A stretch of 64,000 nucleotides of DNA, taken from assembly GCA_947683425.1 (NCBI GenBank), contig CANTUQ010000055.1, positions 23,368,001 through 23,432,000 of the forward strand. Reading direction: 5' to 3'. Position 1 is the first letter of the stretch. The number at the start of each line of letters is the position of its first letter. Of this stretch, positions 44,923-56,606 are shown in pieces. This DNA is from Excoecaria cochinchinensis. Lineage: Eukaryota; Streptophyta; Magnoliopsida; Malpighiales; Euphorbiaceae. The notes under the pieces were generated by a model, which was given only the letters and a program-made list of their open reading frames with translations, was not told the DNA's origin and did not search any database. The translations under genes and the position numbers were made by a program.

Positions 44923-46227
44923 CTGGTAAGTTCCTACTCCTTGACACTGAATTGCATGCTCTAATAGACCCTGGGTCCACACTCATATTTATGTTCTGAT
45001 AAGATATATGCTAAGTTGCCTAGTATAGAATAATTAGATTATGAGATTTGTGTGACCAGTCCCTTAGGGCATATTGTCAATGTGAGTAGAGTGTTTAGGA
45101 ATTGTCCCCTAATGGTGCAAGATGTAGAGTTTACTGTGGATCTGATCAGTTTGCCTTTCCATGAGTTTGACCTAATTTTGGGTATGGATTGGTTGTGTAA
45201 TTACCGGGTTGTGGTAGATTTTTAAAGGAAAACAATTGTGCTCAAAGGTATTGATCAATCTTCAGTGGTTGTGAGAGGTTTGGGTTTGGTTTCATTGCAT
45301 TATGTGATTTCGGTGTTGAAAGCGAGGCGATTTATGAGAAAAGGGTGTGAGACTTATTTAGCTTTGGTTTTGGATTCTAGACGTGATCAAGTTAAGATTT
45401 AGGATATTTTGGTTATGAATGAGTTTGTGCATGTGTTTCAGGAAGAGTTGCTGGGTTTGCCACCAAAGAGAGAGGTGGAGCTATCCATAGAGATTACGTC
45501 AGGTATTGCTCCTATTTCTAAAGCTCCTTATTGAATGGCTCCTATAGAATTGAGAGAGTTAAAAACTCAATTACAGGAGCTATTGGATAAAGGTTTTATT
45601 AGGCCTAGCGTTTCTCCATGGGGTGCTCCAATGTTATTTGTTAAGAAGAAAGACGGCACTTTGAGGATGTGTATCTACTACAGACAGATTAATAAGGTCA
45701 CTGTAAAGAACAAGTATCCTCTGTCGAGGATTAAGGATTTATTAGATCAATTAAGGGGAGCAGGGGTGTTTTCCAAGATAGATTTGAGATCGGGTTATTA
45801 TCAGTTGAGGGTTCAAGATGTTGATGTTGCTAAGACCGCATTTAGGACAAGATATGGTCACTATGAGTTTTTAGTAATGCCATTTGGATTGACCAATGCG
45901 CCAGTGGCTTTTATGGATTTGATGAACAGAGTGTTTAGGCCATATCTTGACCAATTTGTGGTAGTGTTCATCAACGACATTTTGGTGTATTCTAAAGATG
46001 AGAAGGACCATGAAGAACATTTGTGGGTTGTGTTACAGGTTTTGAGGGATCATCAGTTATTTGCGAAGCTCAATAAGTGTGAGTTTTGGCTAAAAGAAGT
46101 GTCTTTCTTAGGACATGTCGTTTCTTCAGAGGGTATTCGGGTTGATTCGTCTAAGGTAGAGGCGATAGTGAATTGGATTCCACCCAGGAATGTGCCAGAG
46201 GTGAGGAGCTTTTTAGGTTTAGCTTAA
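44923..46227 (+). pseudogene. pol: Chromovirus B protease and reverse transcriptase
   Basis: Protease: HALIDPGSTLIF (about 44950) holds the active Asp; FDLILGMDWL (about 45172-45200) is the second landmark. Linker: LPPKREVELSIE, then a TGA at a CGA Arg codon (45532). Reverse transcriptase frame 45535-46227: FIRPSVSPWGAPMLFVKKKD, LRMCIYYRQINKVTVKNKYP, FSKIDLRSGYYQLRV (first catalytic Asp), YGHYEFLVMPFGLTNAP and the YxDD position as FINDILVYSK, where the first Asp is Asn, so the enzyme would be dead. It stops at RSFLGLA, where about 17 residues of the connection domain are deleted. Confidence 0.92.
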
Positions 46228-46700
46228 CTAGGCTTCTTCGGAAGAAAGTGAAGTTCGAATGGTTCGATAGATGTCAGTCGAGTTTTGAGCAGTTGAAGAG
46301 TATGTTTGTTGAGGCTCTTGTACTTACTCAACCCATCTCGGGTAAAGAGTATACTATGTATAATGACGCTTTGGGTATTGGACTTGGTTGGATTTTAATG
46401 CAAGACAGTAAAGTGATAGCCTATGAATCTAGGCAATTGAAGCCTCATGAGCAGAATTATCCAATGCACAATTTAGAACTAGCTGCAGTGGGTTTTGCTC
46501 TTAAAATTTAGCATCATATTTGTATGGGGAGACATGCAGGATTTTCACCGATCATAAGAGTTTGAAATATCTGTTCACGCAGAAAGAACTGAATTTGAGA
46601 CAACGTCGGTGGTTAGAGCTATTCAAGGATTATAATTGTATTGTGGACTACCACCCAGGCAAAGCGAATGTGGTCGCTGATGCTTTGAGTTGAAAGTTTG
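46228..46700 (+). pseudogene. Chromovirus B RNase H
   Basis: After the deletion it resumes as FSLTRLLRKKVKFEW and FEQLKSMFVEALVLTQP. RNase H follows with YTMYNDALGIGLGWILMQD (catalytic Asp kept), KVIAYESRQLKPHEQNYPMH and NLELAAVGFALKI (catalytic Glu). A frame shift at about 46511 leads to TDHKSLKYLFTQKELNLRQR and the final VDYHPGKANVVADALS, then a TGA at an Arg codon. Confidence 0.88.
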
Positions 46701-46808
46701 TTTCAGCTCTAGTATTGCAGTGTAATAGATGGAGATTTGATTCTGATGGAGCTCTGATTGCCCAGCTTAGACTAGGCCTAGTCTGAGACAGCTAATTGTT
46801 GTGCTCAG

Positions 46809-48195
46809 ATGAAGGATCCTAAGTTACAGCGTGCTTTGCAAGTGGTTAGAAGTGGAGGTCAGACTGAGTATTCTGTGGATGGTGATGGAGTGCTAAGCTA
46901 TAGAGATCATTTATGTGTGACTGATGGTGGAGAATTAAAAAGAAAACATTTAGTAGAGGCGCACACTGCAGTTTTTACGATGCATCTAGGAAGTGTTAAG
47001 ATGTACCGTGATTTGAAACTGTTCTATTGGTGGCCCGGTATGAAGAGGGACATTGTGGACTTTGTTTCCAAGTGTTTAATCTACTAATAGGTAAAGGCTG
47101 AGCACCAAGTTCTGTCAGGTTTACTCACTTCTTTACCTTTCCTCAGTGGAAGTGGGATAATATCACGATGGACTTTGTAGCGGGTTTGCAATTGACTCAG
47201 AGAAAGAATGACTCTATATGGGTAATAGTCGATCAGCTTACCAAATTGACTCATTTCTTGTTGGTTTAACTTGATTACCCTATGGATAGGTTGGCAAAAA
47301 TTTATGTGAATGAGGTGGTCCGATTGCATGGGGTTCCGTTGTCGATTATGTCTGATCGGGATCCCAGGTTCACATTGAAGTTTTGGAACGAGTTGCAATC
47401 AACTTTGGGTACTCGATTGAATTTTAGCACTGCTTTCCATCCTTAGACAGACAGTCAGTTAAAGAGGGTTATTCAGATTCTAGAGGATATGCTTCGGGGT
47501 TGCGTGCTAGAGTTCTCGAACAGTTGGGACAAGTATGTATCTTTAATGGAGTTTCCATATAACAACAGTCATCAAATGAGTATTGGGATGGCCCCATATG
47601 AGGCTCTTTATGGAAGGACATGTAAAACTCTGGTTTGTTGGACTGAATTGTCAGAACGTTCCATGGTTGGTCCGAAATTGGTTAGGGACAATGAAGAGAA
47701 AATTAGATTTGTTCAATAGAATCTAAAGGCAGCAATAGACAGGTAAAGATCTTATGCTAATTTGAAGCGAAAAGATATTCAATACAAGGTTGGGATAAAG
47801 TTTTCTTAAAAGTGTCACCTTGGCGAACGATTATGTGTTTTGGCAAAAAAGGAGAGTTAAGTCCGAGGTTTATAGGGCCATATGAAATTTTGGATAGGGT
47901 TGGTCCAGTTGCTTACCGGATGGCTTTACCGTTAAAATTGTCGAAGTTGCACGATGTGTTTCATGTGTCGATGCTTCACCGGTATAAATTAGATGTATCT
48001 CACATACAATCAGTTCTGGATGTGCAAATTCAGTCAGATTATTCATATGATGAGGAACCCAAGACTATTATAGCTCGGGAGGTGAGATAGCTCCGAAACA
48101 AGCAGATTCCATTAGTTAAAGTGTTATGGTATCATTATGGGGTCAAAGAAGCTACTTGGGAACTAGAGTCAACTATGAGATCTCAGTATCCATAA
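46809..48195 (+). pseudogene. Chromovirus B integrase with chromodomain
   Basis: The zinc region (46809-47087) contains the His pair (EAH, MHLG) and YWWPGMKRDIVDFVSKC, but the second Cys is Tyr and two stops follow. The core (about 47160-47700) has VIVDQLTKLTHF (Asp), SIMSDRDPRF (Asp) and, at the third catalytic position, SQLKRVIQILEDML, where Glu is Lys. The C-terminal part reads ELSPRFIGPYEILDRVGPVA and LPLKLSKLHDVFHVSMLH. The last stretch, IIAREVR-stop-LRNKQIPLVKVLWYHYG and ATWELES, is a chromodomain, which in the family directs insertion to marked chromatin. This places the element among plant chromoviruses, probably the Tekay/Del group. Confidence 0.9.
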
Positions 48196-48235
48196 TTATT
48201 CAGTTCAGATGAGAATTTTAAGGATGAAATTCCTG

Positions 48236-48250
48236 TGAGGAGGGGAGAGT
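48236..48250 (+). promoter_or_regulatory. Polypurine tract of element B
   Basis: GAGGAGGGGAGAGT directly before the 3' LTR, after aaggatgaaattcctgtg, the usual end of the internal region. Confidence 0.85.
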
Positions 48251-50571
48251 TATGACACCTCGATTTTCACCCTAGTAGTTTTGAGATCATGTGTGTGTGT
48301 TCGTGCGTGTGTGTGTGGTTTAAGAGTATATTTGTGTTTAGCTTTTAATGGTGTGGCTTATTTAGTTTTTGAGAAGAAAATAAGTATTAGAAGAAGAATT
48401 TGCCAAACACACCACAATAAAGTGACAAGTGGCAAGAGAGAGAACGTAAGGAAGGGAGTGGCTTTAAGAGGAGAGAGAGAAATTATGCCCCTCTCTCCCA
48501 TTTTCCCTCACGCCAACTCCTCCTCCTCCTTCTTCTTCTTCTTCTTCTTCTTCTTCTTCTTCTTCTTCTTCTTCTTCTTCTTCCTCCTCCTCCTCCTTGT
48601 CCACTTTTACTCTTTCTAGCTAAGGTGATTTGTGTTCGGTTTGGCTAATTCTAGAGCTTCTCAAGTAAGTGTTTTGCTCTCTTCTTTTTCTTCTTCTCTT
48701 TGTTTCCTTGATATATGTTTGTGTGTGGGTGTTGAGATAATTGTGTGTTTTGGTTTGGTTGATCAAAAATTCCTCCTAAGGATCCCAAAGGGAACGAGAA
48801 AGCATCTGGTAGTGAAGCCAACTGATTTTGTGGAGCTTAGGAGCATATGGTTTGGGAAATTGTGGTTTTTGTGTGTGTTTTGATTTTGTTGGTATTTTGT
48901 GTTGATTTCTAGAAATTGGGCATGAGAATGTGTATATGTGTTTAATTGAAGTGCGTTGTGATGAATTTAAGGGGAATTTTGGTATTGGGAGTAGAGATTG
49001 GATTTATGGAAGTGATTTTTTTAAGAATTTTGGAAAAATTCTGGGTTTGTGTATTTTAATGTTAAAATTGGTTCTTTTATCTTTTTGATCCTTCCTTATT
49101 GTGTATAAGTTAGTTAATTTCATGGATAAAATGATTTGGATGCTTGTAATTGATTGTGTGCAAGATTGGTGGAGTATTTGCATGATTTGGAATGGTTTGG
49201 GTTGAAGTTTCTGTGTAGGTAGGCAGGAGGGGAGCAGGAATCCTGACTTTATCGTGAGTGTGACAGAGCTCGATGATCCTGACTTATGTCGAGAAGTGTC
49301 TCTGTCGTGGACGTGAGCGCAATAGAGTGCTCGGTTGCCAAGCTTTTGCTTGGCAGCCTCTGTCACAAGCGTGTTTTGTGTGCGCGAGCGCGATAGGAGC
49401 CTACCTGCCCTCTGTCGCGAGCGCGATAAAGGCCCATCAGCTTTCCCTTCCCGTGCACATTGGCTGTCCTGAGCGTGATAGTGGCCAAGATTTGCCTCTG
49501 TCGCGAGCATGATAGGGTGTCACGAGCGCGACCTCCCCTATTTTCTAATATTATTGATTTTATTCTTTTTGCATGGTTTCTCACTTGTGTATTATATGTT
49601 TATGCATATGATTTATAGTATATCTCAAGGTATTAATTATTGTTGTATGCTTCATTATGTGATATATACTGAGTAATGCCTAGCCTGCAAGAGTCAAGTA
49701 AGTGGATAGAAAGGCATGCCTATAGAGTTCTGTAAGCTGCAGCCTCACTGTATTATGGACCCTGATCAGGTCACCGTTTGGGTCCTCCGATCCTTATAAG
49801 TTGGATCTTGATTAAGATCCCCCAATGTGAAAATGTTTTTCAATTAAAATGTAAGAAGTTGCTTTTGCTTGTACCCACGGGTACTAATGTGTTCACTTGT
49901 CATCCGCTACTCTGAGTTTGCAGGCATATCTATGAATTTCATATGGATGTATAATAATGGGAATTGTTATTATGAGGTTATGTAAATGTTTATACTTTAT
50001 GAGATTAATTGTAAGCTTGTTATGCTTATATATATATGTGTGTATATGCCATATGCATGTGAATTGCCTAAGCGTCCACTGTGAGTGGTCGTGCATCTTT
50101 TATTTTCCCCACTAAGCGTTATCGCTTAACACGGGTGTTTCATCCATGTAGGTGTGGAAGCAGTGCAAGTTTTGGGAGGTCCGATCCGCATCAGCCCAGG
50201 CCAACACAATAGGAGGCTTTTATTAGAGACTTAGTTAGTTTTTTTTTTGTCTTTTTGTAAGCTCTTGATGTTTAGTTTCGAATTTGTAACCATTTTTGTA
50301 ATATGTAACTCTCAAGTTATATTGATGTAATTTGATATTGTAAATCAGTTCTGTAATATATATATTTTGGTATCAATGAATAAGATTTGCTAAGTTCCCT
50401 TTGGGCTTAATTGTACCTTCTTCTGAATGTATGGTTATTATCGAATTTTATGTTTCTGATTCTATTATTATTTATGCATGCATTGTTCTGTTTGGTGACA
50501 ACTCTTACCTATGCGGGCACTCACTCCTCCGTGTGAGTGAGCTCCCTTGTGTATAGGTAAGGGGTGTTACA
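48251..50571 (+). mobile_element. 3' LTR of chromovirus B (2.32 kb)
   Basis: It starts TATGACACCTCGATTTTCAC (the second base has changed from the G in the 5' LTR) and ends GTAAGGGGTGTTACA. It has a longer TTC microsatellite (about 48528-48597) than the 5' LTR. It has the same landmarks: palindrome array 49245-49535, AAAGGCATGCCTAT (49709), GGATCTT-GATT-AAGATCC (49803-49820), GTACCC-AC-GGGTAC (49871-49884), a hairpin near 50112-50129 and a tract ending catgtag/gtgtgg. Confidence 0.9.
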
Positions 50572-50576
50572 TTGAT

Positions 50577-50637
50577 CGTCATTGTGAACCCGCTGGACCA
50601 CGGTACGGGTTACTATGTATGGGTAAGGGGTGTTACA
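50577..50637 (+). mobile_element. Right tail of LTR F
   Basis: Sequence ending ATGGGTAAGGGGTGTTACA resembles the last 60 bases of the B LTRs, and it continues what LTR F would read past 41309. Element B therefore sits inside the end of LTR F. Confidence 0.6.
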
Positions 50638-52947
50638 GGTTTACTTCTGCAAGTCCAAAATCTCGAGGTATGCTTACTCCTCGCAAAAACCCGCTGTACC
50701 TGCATGCAGTCAAATCAACTACGTGCTGAGCATTAAAAATGCTCAGTGGCGATTACCAAATCAAAACTTTCCACTAACTATTCATTTATGCACACATGCA
50801 TAACAATTCATTTTATGACCATCATTATAACTTTTGCTATTTAACTTACAATTTCTTACTATCATTAACTGATCTTATTTTTAAATAAATTCTTACTATT
50901 TCATATCATTTTCAATTCATTGGTTTCAATTTGTTTCCATTATATTGCCCCTAGTATCATTCCAGTAGAAATCTGGGAACCGGATAGACAGGGTGTGGAT
51001 CTCGTGGTCCACAATAGTAAGGAGTAACCCAGAAAGACCACTCAACAATATCACTGAACTGAACACTTTATCACTTTTCACTATGGTAGTCCGTCATTAG
51101 GCTACCCAAATAGATTCGTCATGCTCCACAATAGTACAATATCCCTATGACTAGCTACTATATCCTGAACTAGATCAACTACAGGACACTACTAATGGTA
51201 GAGAAATTCATATCTATATATTTTTCTTTCTGTTAGTTCATTTCAATATGCTTGTTAAGCCAATTAAATACTTCAATTTATTCTTCATCACATCATACTC
51301 ATTGATTTCATTTCAATCACCATACCTTGTCAAAATACAATTATATTCAATTAGTTCAATAATTTCCATAAAATTATTATACACTCAAAATATCTTCTAT
51401 AATTCACCTTGTACCCTTATTTTCCATAATTTACCAACATACATTTAAAAATACGCATCATAATCCATTCAGTCAAATATACTCTTAATAGTAGCATTTT
51501 TATTTTTGTTCATCTATTGTTCAATTTACTAATTTACACTTCAATTCATATGTAAATATTATTATTTAGCATTAAATCACAATTATACCTACATATACTA
51601 TACATATACCATTCGACCACTTCATATTTTTTCCCTATAAATTTATTTGTTCCAAATTCAACTTCCTAAAATTCATTTCTAATATCCTAAAACACAATTA
51701 TCAAGTTTATTTCAATTTCACACAAATAATTCACACAATTCAATTTAAACATAACCTAAAATTATGAGATTTCAAGGGAAATAATTGAATTTAGTAATCA
51801 CAAACCTCAAACAACTTCTCTAGGCCTCCAAAACTTCCTTCTCTTTTCCTTTTCCCTTTGAACAACCTTCCCCTCTCTTTTCCTCTACATTGGCCGAAAT
51901 CCAATAATAAAGAACCCATCAAATTCTTGCTCCATAAATCAAGTCTAACAACATAATTAGCTTATACACACCCTAAACTATATAATTGAACCATTAGAAT
52001 TAATTAAATCCCATTAATTCACTTACCTCAATTTATAATCCTCACTTGAAATCCTTAATTTCTTTCACTTTTTCTTACCCAAATGAAGTTTAACACTTAC
52101 TAATTAGTAGAAAAGGGGGTTAATTTCAGTTGAGGGGCTTGAAATTATGGGATTTATGAATAAAAATTAAAGAAAAAGGAGAGGAAAATGAAAAACATCA
52201 TTCGGCATACAAGGGAGACAAAGAAGGAGGCAGAAATGTGAGGGACTTCCAGCAATTTCTGCATTTAATCAACTATTTATAGTGGTAGGTGAGGTTAGGT
52301 TGGCATTAACTCTTAGCCCAACAAAATAAACAACTTAAAATTTCATTTATGCAAATCACAATTTAATTTTCTCACTTCCCAATTTCAATTTCACTCAAAT
52401 TTGATTTTATAATTCAAAACATATTTTTAATAGCTTACACTTAAAATTTCAGCTCAATCGGAGACTGTTTCCGAGTACTGAAGTTATTTATGTGTCCGAT
52501 AGTTTACTATTCACTATCATCAAAATATTAATTCTACTCATTATTATGATCACGCCCATATTTTCAGAATATTTTTTTGAGATCCGTAGCACAAGATATG
52601 TTCCGGTCAATACACAGGTCAAAATTTAGACTGGAGGAGCCATCAGACACCCGTCTGAAGTGACAAATAGCCTGGTTGTGCCTCACCGATGGCCTGGCCA
52701 TCCCTCCACTGATAGACTGGCTGTCTGTCGGCCCATAGATTCCTAAATGCCCCTTTTCCACTGTTTCGGCCATTTCGGACTTGTTTGACCTCCGATTGAC
52801 CTCAAATTATCGCCTACGGACTCGTCATAACCAGTAATTTCTGATGATCAACTAAAATATTTCCTACTCACAGATGAAATTTTAACCCCCCACTAATTGA
52901 CCTCAAAAAATATTTTTTATGACTAACCCGACTTTCGGGCCGTTAAA
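50638..52947 (-). mobile_element. LTR E2 (minus strand)
   Basis: On the minus strand it starts TTTAACGGCCCGAAAGTCGG at 52947, like TGTAATGGCCCC of E1 with a changed second base. It proceeds through leader-like sequence to TAGTCATAGGGATATTG (about 51140) and GCCACTGAGC (about 50740), both landmarks of the E family. Its 3' end meets LTR F near 50637. No polypurine tract precedes it and no flanking duplication is found. No gene lies inside; the 51248-51448 and 52564-52773 frames have no known content. Confidence 0.65.
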
Positions 52948-53591
52948 GCATAGATGTGGGAGGCACCTATGTGCCAGACTGGACTGGCTCCTCTTAGGGT
53001 TCTAATGGTGGCGGAGCAGTGGATGTAGGTGCCCCCAGGTGTCCAAGTTGGCTGTACGGGTAGTATCTCCTCTCGGCCCGAGTAATTGCCCACTGAACTA
53101 ATGGTGATGGAGGGGTAGACCCCAGCACATCTGTATGACCCTGCTAAGAAGGCGCGGTGTGAATCATATCATCCATATCTATATCCAAGCCTTGATCTTA
53201 GGGCGTATGAGGTTGCTCCTGCTCAAGCCGCTGTTGTTGTGGATGGCCCCTCTCTAGCTGAAGCTCTTCTTCTGAGATCTCATCTACTGCTAGCTGGAGT
53301 GGAGGTAAGTGGAAAAGCCATCGTGTCTCTGCTACCGTGAGTAACCTGTACACTCCAAAATGGTCGGGTACCTGAGCAATCATCCCCATGGTCTGGGCTG
53401 CTATGATGCACGCCGAACCTAGCAAAGGCCCTTTTTTGAACCCGCTTTTAAGGCTCGAGGGATTGGTTCGCATCTTTTTGATCTTGGGCATCATGAGTCA
53501 TTTTGGATGCCTCCTTCCCAATAGAACATTAGAAAGGATCATCTAACCTCATGACGCCTTTAGGCACCTTTGAGGTATTTTGGAGTCGCCA
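52948..53591 (-). pseudogene. Second Tat/Ogre-like element (J'): primer site, leader and first open frame
   Basis: On the minus strand TGGCGACTCC (53582-53591) follows the LTR end at 53601. It resembles the arginine-tRNA-type primer site used by Ogre/Tat elements. A 98-residue frame (53494-53198), starting MMPKIKKMRTNPSSLK and ending ERGHPQQQRLEQEQPHTP, may be the first part of gag; I do not recognise it. It is followed by stops and then by LTR E2 at 52947. In-frame stops at Gln-like positions suggest decay. Confidence 0.5.
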
Positions 53592-53600
53592 CCCAATTTA

Positions 53601-56072
53601 TGAGAAATTGGGAAAGGTCTCTAACCTCTATTGGTCTAAACCAGAGATGTTGTTCGGAACTTTACTCTTATTAATGACTTAAGTTAATTTATAAATGAGT
53701 TTTTAAGGAACCAAAATGCCCTCTCTTTTCTTAACCGATTATGCATTAAAATAAAAGCACATTGCAAGCACATTGGAAAGCGATAAATAAATAAATAAGT
53801 AAATAAATAAATTACAAACGAAAATTGGGACAGAACAATCCCCCAAAATAAAAAAACATAAACAAATAAAACTTGCCCAAAAATTAATTACAAGGGCCCA
53901 AAAAAAGAAAAAGAATAAAAATAATTAAAATGCATAAAAGTAATTAAAATGAATCATACATAAATCGGGTCATTTATTATTTTTAGGAACATTGGTTCCT
54001 TTTTCATTAACTTAAAAATTAGAGAACTATTTTAGGCATTGATTAAGAAAACCGGGATGAGTGATCCCATTTTATGAAAATTAGCTCTCTATTTGAAAGT
54101 GAGATTTTGTTGGTTAAAATAGGACATTGGTCCCTTTTATTAGGAAAAACCCCAAGTTATTAATTATTAAAAACGTGACTTTCTATAATACGGATAATTA
54201 AAAAAATATTTTACATACAACACATAAAAATAATATAATAATAAAAGAAAACACAAAATTTAAAATGCAAACCCTAAATTTGAAGGCCTCTAATTCTCCG
54301 ATTCTCCGACCCGACCGCGAGTGTAACTCGCGAAGATAAATAATTTTTGAGACAACAAAACAAAATGAATAAAATATTAGTAAAGTAAATTAAATAATTA
54401 ATGAACAGATAAATTAATTGAATAAAATAATTAATTAAAACGATTAATAGATCAATCAAATAAATAATCAATTAAACTAATTTAATATAAACAATTAAGT
54501 AAATGGAAATAAATAAAGATAAAATAGATTAAATTAAATTCATATTAATTATAATGATCAAAGAACAACAGCAGAAAAATATATAAATGGATCAACAACC
54601 AACAATGACATTAATAATTACTAATAGAAATTAATTAAGCTAAAAAAAACAAGTGAATTGAAACTGCAATATACAAGTAAAACCAAACAGATCAGGTTAT
54701 ATTATATGTATTTGCGTTTGGACAGGTAAAATAAGAGAGAAATGAGGATCGGATAATAGGTAGAAATAAAGATAAGGACGATCGGATAAGACAAGAAAAA
54801 CAAAAAAAAAAACTGAAGGGGGAAGGGATCGGACATGCACGACTTGTGCATACATTGCACGAGTCCTGCAGTCGCTGCACGACTCGTGCACGCTCTGCAT
54901 GAGTCGTGCAGTGCGTGCACTACTCATGCACTCTTTGCACGGATCATGCAGTCCGATCAGGAATAGAGAGCATCATTCGACGCGACTGAACGAGCAACAG
55001 CCAAAGACACCGTCCTATCGGGGGACTAATGATATGATCCGATCGGGAGGGTACAATTTCAACGAAACAAGATCACGACTCGAATGGCAAGGTCACGACT
55101 CGAATGAAAACAAAGACACAGATAGCATACAAAACAGGGATGAACAGAGCACTAACAACAGACTAACAAACACAATATCATGCGATCCAAACATGCGCAA
55201 TAAGGCAACAAACATGCTTATATATTCATAACAGTAATAGTCATACGATAAAAAGGATAATAAAATCAAACGAGAAACATGTGCGATAAATACAATATAT
55301 ACAATGAACAGAGCTAACTGGCTCAGTAAAACAAAGAAAACAAGTAAAAAGAAAGAAAGAAAAAGAAAAAGAGAGATGGCTATTCAGTATTTACCCTCAG
55401 ATATGATCTTTAATCTGCAGATGAAGAAGTTCTGGTTTTCCTCCTTTCTTTTCTTGAAAAAGATAAAACAGTGAGTGATAAAAACCTCAAGATGAAAGTC
55501 ACATTAAAAAATAAATACGATTGAATCTCAAACGTCAGGAATTAATTTCCTGGATTCAAGAAGTAATCTCAGAAAGTTTTGAGAATACAAATCACTTTCT
55601 TGCTCTCAAAGCTTTCTTTTCTCTCTGTGTTTCTTTTTTTTTGAGTTCGGCCTCCTCTTCCAAAATCCTTCCTCTCAGTTTCTTTTACTTTTCCTTTTTA
55701 ACTCCCTGAGATTAGGTTGTTTCCCACCAAATCCAGCCATAATCCATGCTTTTTCAACTAAATCCCCCGAAATAACGGTGGAGGGGTACTGTGGACAGTG
55801 AGGCACGTGAGATCTGCCTCACGACACCCCTCACAAACGTGAGATGGGCCTCACAAATGTGAGGCTGCATCTCACATGGGTGAGATGGAACTCACACCAC
55901 AGGCCCATAGAAATAGTCCCCTTCCTCTCTTTTTTTATTTATTTTGATTTAAAAATGAAAAACATATTTTTCGAGGAAACCGTCACTTCTATCAGTCTTT
56001 TGCTTGTAAACAAGTATCATTTTCATCACTGGGTAACTTTAGTCTTGGCTGTCTCAGGACCCGGTGTCTACA
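53601..56072 (-). mobile_element. LTR of element J (2.47 kb), shared with J'
   Basis: On the minus strand it starts TGTAGACACCGGGTCC (56072), immediately after a purine-rich tract that follows the J pol and 3' UTR. It ends near TTTCTCA (53601), immediately before a primer site and new leader. It therefore acts as the 3' LTR of J and the 5' LTR of a second element. It has ctcacNNgtgagg repeats (about 55790-55895), a leader with GAGGGTAAATACTG (about 55385-55400), and the palindrome array at 54836-54950. Clusters of short antisense frames here are not genes. Confidence 0.75.
54836..54950. repeat. Six 15-bp palindromes on an exact 20-bp period
   Basis: Units at 54836, 54856, 54876, 54896, 54916 and 54936, each of 15 bases of the form TGCACGA-C-TCGTGCA, are separated by unrelated 5-base spacers (tacat, gtcgc, cgctc, gtgcg, ctctt). 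The third unit is a perfect inverted repeat. The related LTR D has three units on the same 20-bp step at 39538, 39558 and 39578, with TTCACGA/TCGTGAA arms. Confidence 0.92.
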
Positions 56073-56084
56073 GTAGCCCCCAGT
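56073..56084 (-). promoter_or_regulatory. Polypurine tract of element J
   Basis: On the minus strand AACTGGGGGCTAC precedes the LTR start TGTAGACACC. Confidence 0.7.
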
Positions 56085-56188
56085 TTTGGGGAACTTAGTG
56101 CCTGGGTGCCTAGGTGAGCCAAAACTCAAAGAAGGAAAGAAGAAGCGCGAACCTGAGGCAGCTATCTTCTTGAACTGGGTGATGCGTT

Positions 56189-56606
56189 GAGTCTGCTCCA
56201 GACTTACAAAATGCGAGAATTGCTCTTCTGAGCTGCATCGAGTCTGCTCCAGACTTACAAAGTGCGGGGGTCTCATCTTCTGATGGTAATGCGCCGAGTC
56301 TGCTCCAGACTTACAAAATGTGAGGATTGCTCTTTTGAGCTACACCGAGTGTGCTCTAGACTTACAAAGTGCGAGGGTTGCTCTTCTGAGCTGCACCGAG
56401 TCTGCTCAAGACTTACAAAGTGCGGGGTTTCATCTTCTGATGGTGATGCGTCGAGTCTGCTCCATACTTACAAAACGCGAGAATTGCTCTTCTGAGCTGC
56501 ATCGAGTCTACTCCAGACTTACAAAGTGCGAGGGTTGCTCTTCTGAGCTGCACCGAGTTTGCTCCAGACTTACAAAGTGCGAGGGTTCCATCTTCTGATG
56601 GTGATG
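56189..56606 (-). repeat. Tandem repeats (51/55 bp) in the 3' UTR of element J
   Basis: The motif gagtctgctccagacttac begins at 56189, 56240, 56296, 56347, 56398, 56453, 56504 and 56555, with steps of 51, 56, 51, 51, 55, 51 and 51. The longer steps carry a tcatcttctgatggtRatgc variant tail in place of ttgctcttctgagctgca. The plus-strand frames across it (56262-56598) are repeat artefacts. Confidence 0.92.

Noticed and set aside
48281..48619. 112-residue frame with a long Phe run
   Set aside because: A (TTC)n tract in the 3' LTR of element B; no gene content.
54836..54950. Possible CRISPR-like array because of regular spacing
   Set aside because: Spacers are 5 bp, units are palindromes, the context is a plant LTR and there are no cas genes.
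56262..56598. Repetitive Cys/Leu-rich plus-strand frames (RVCSRLTKCE repeats)
   Set aside because: Artefact of the 51/55-bp tandem repeat in the minus-strand element's 3' UTR.
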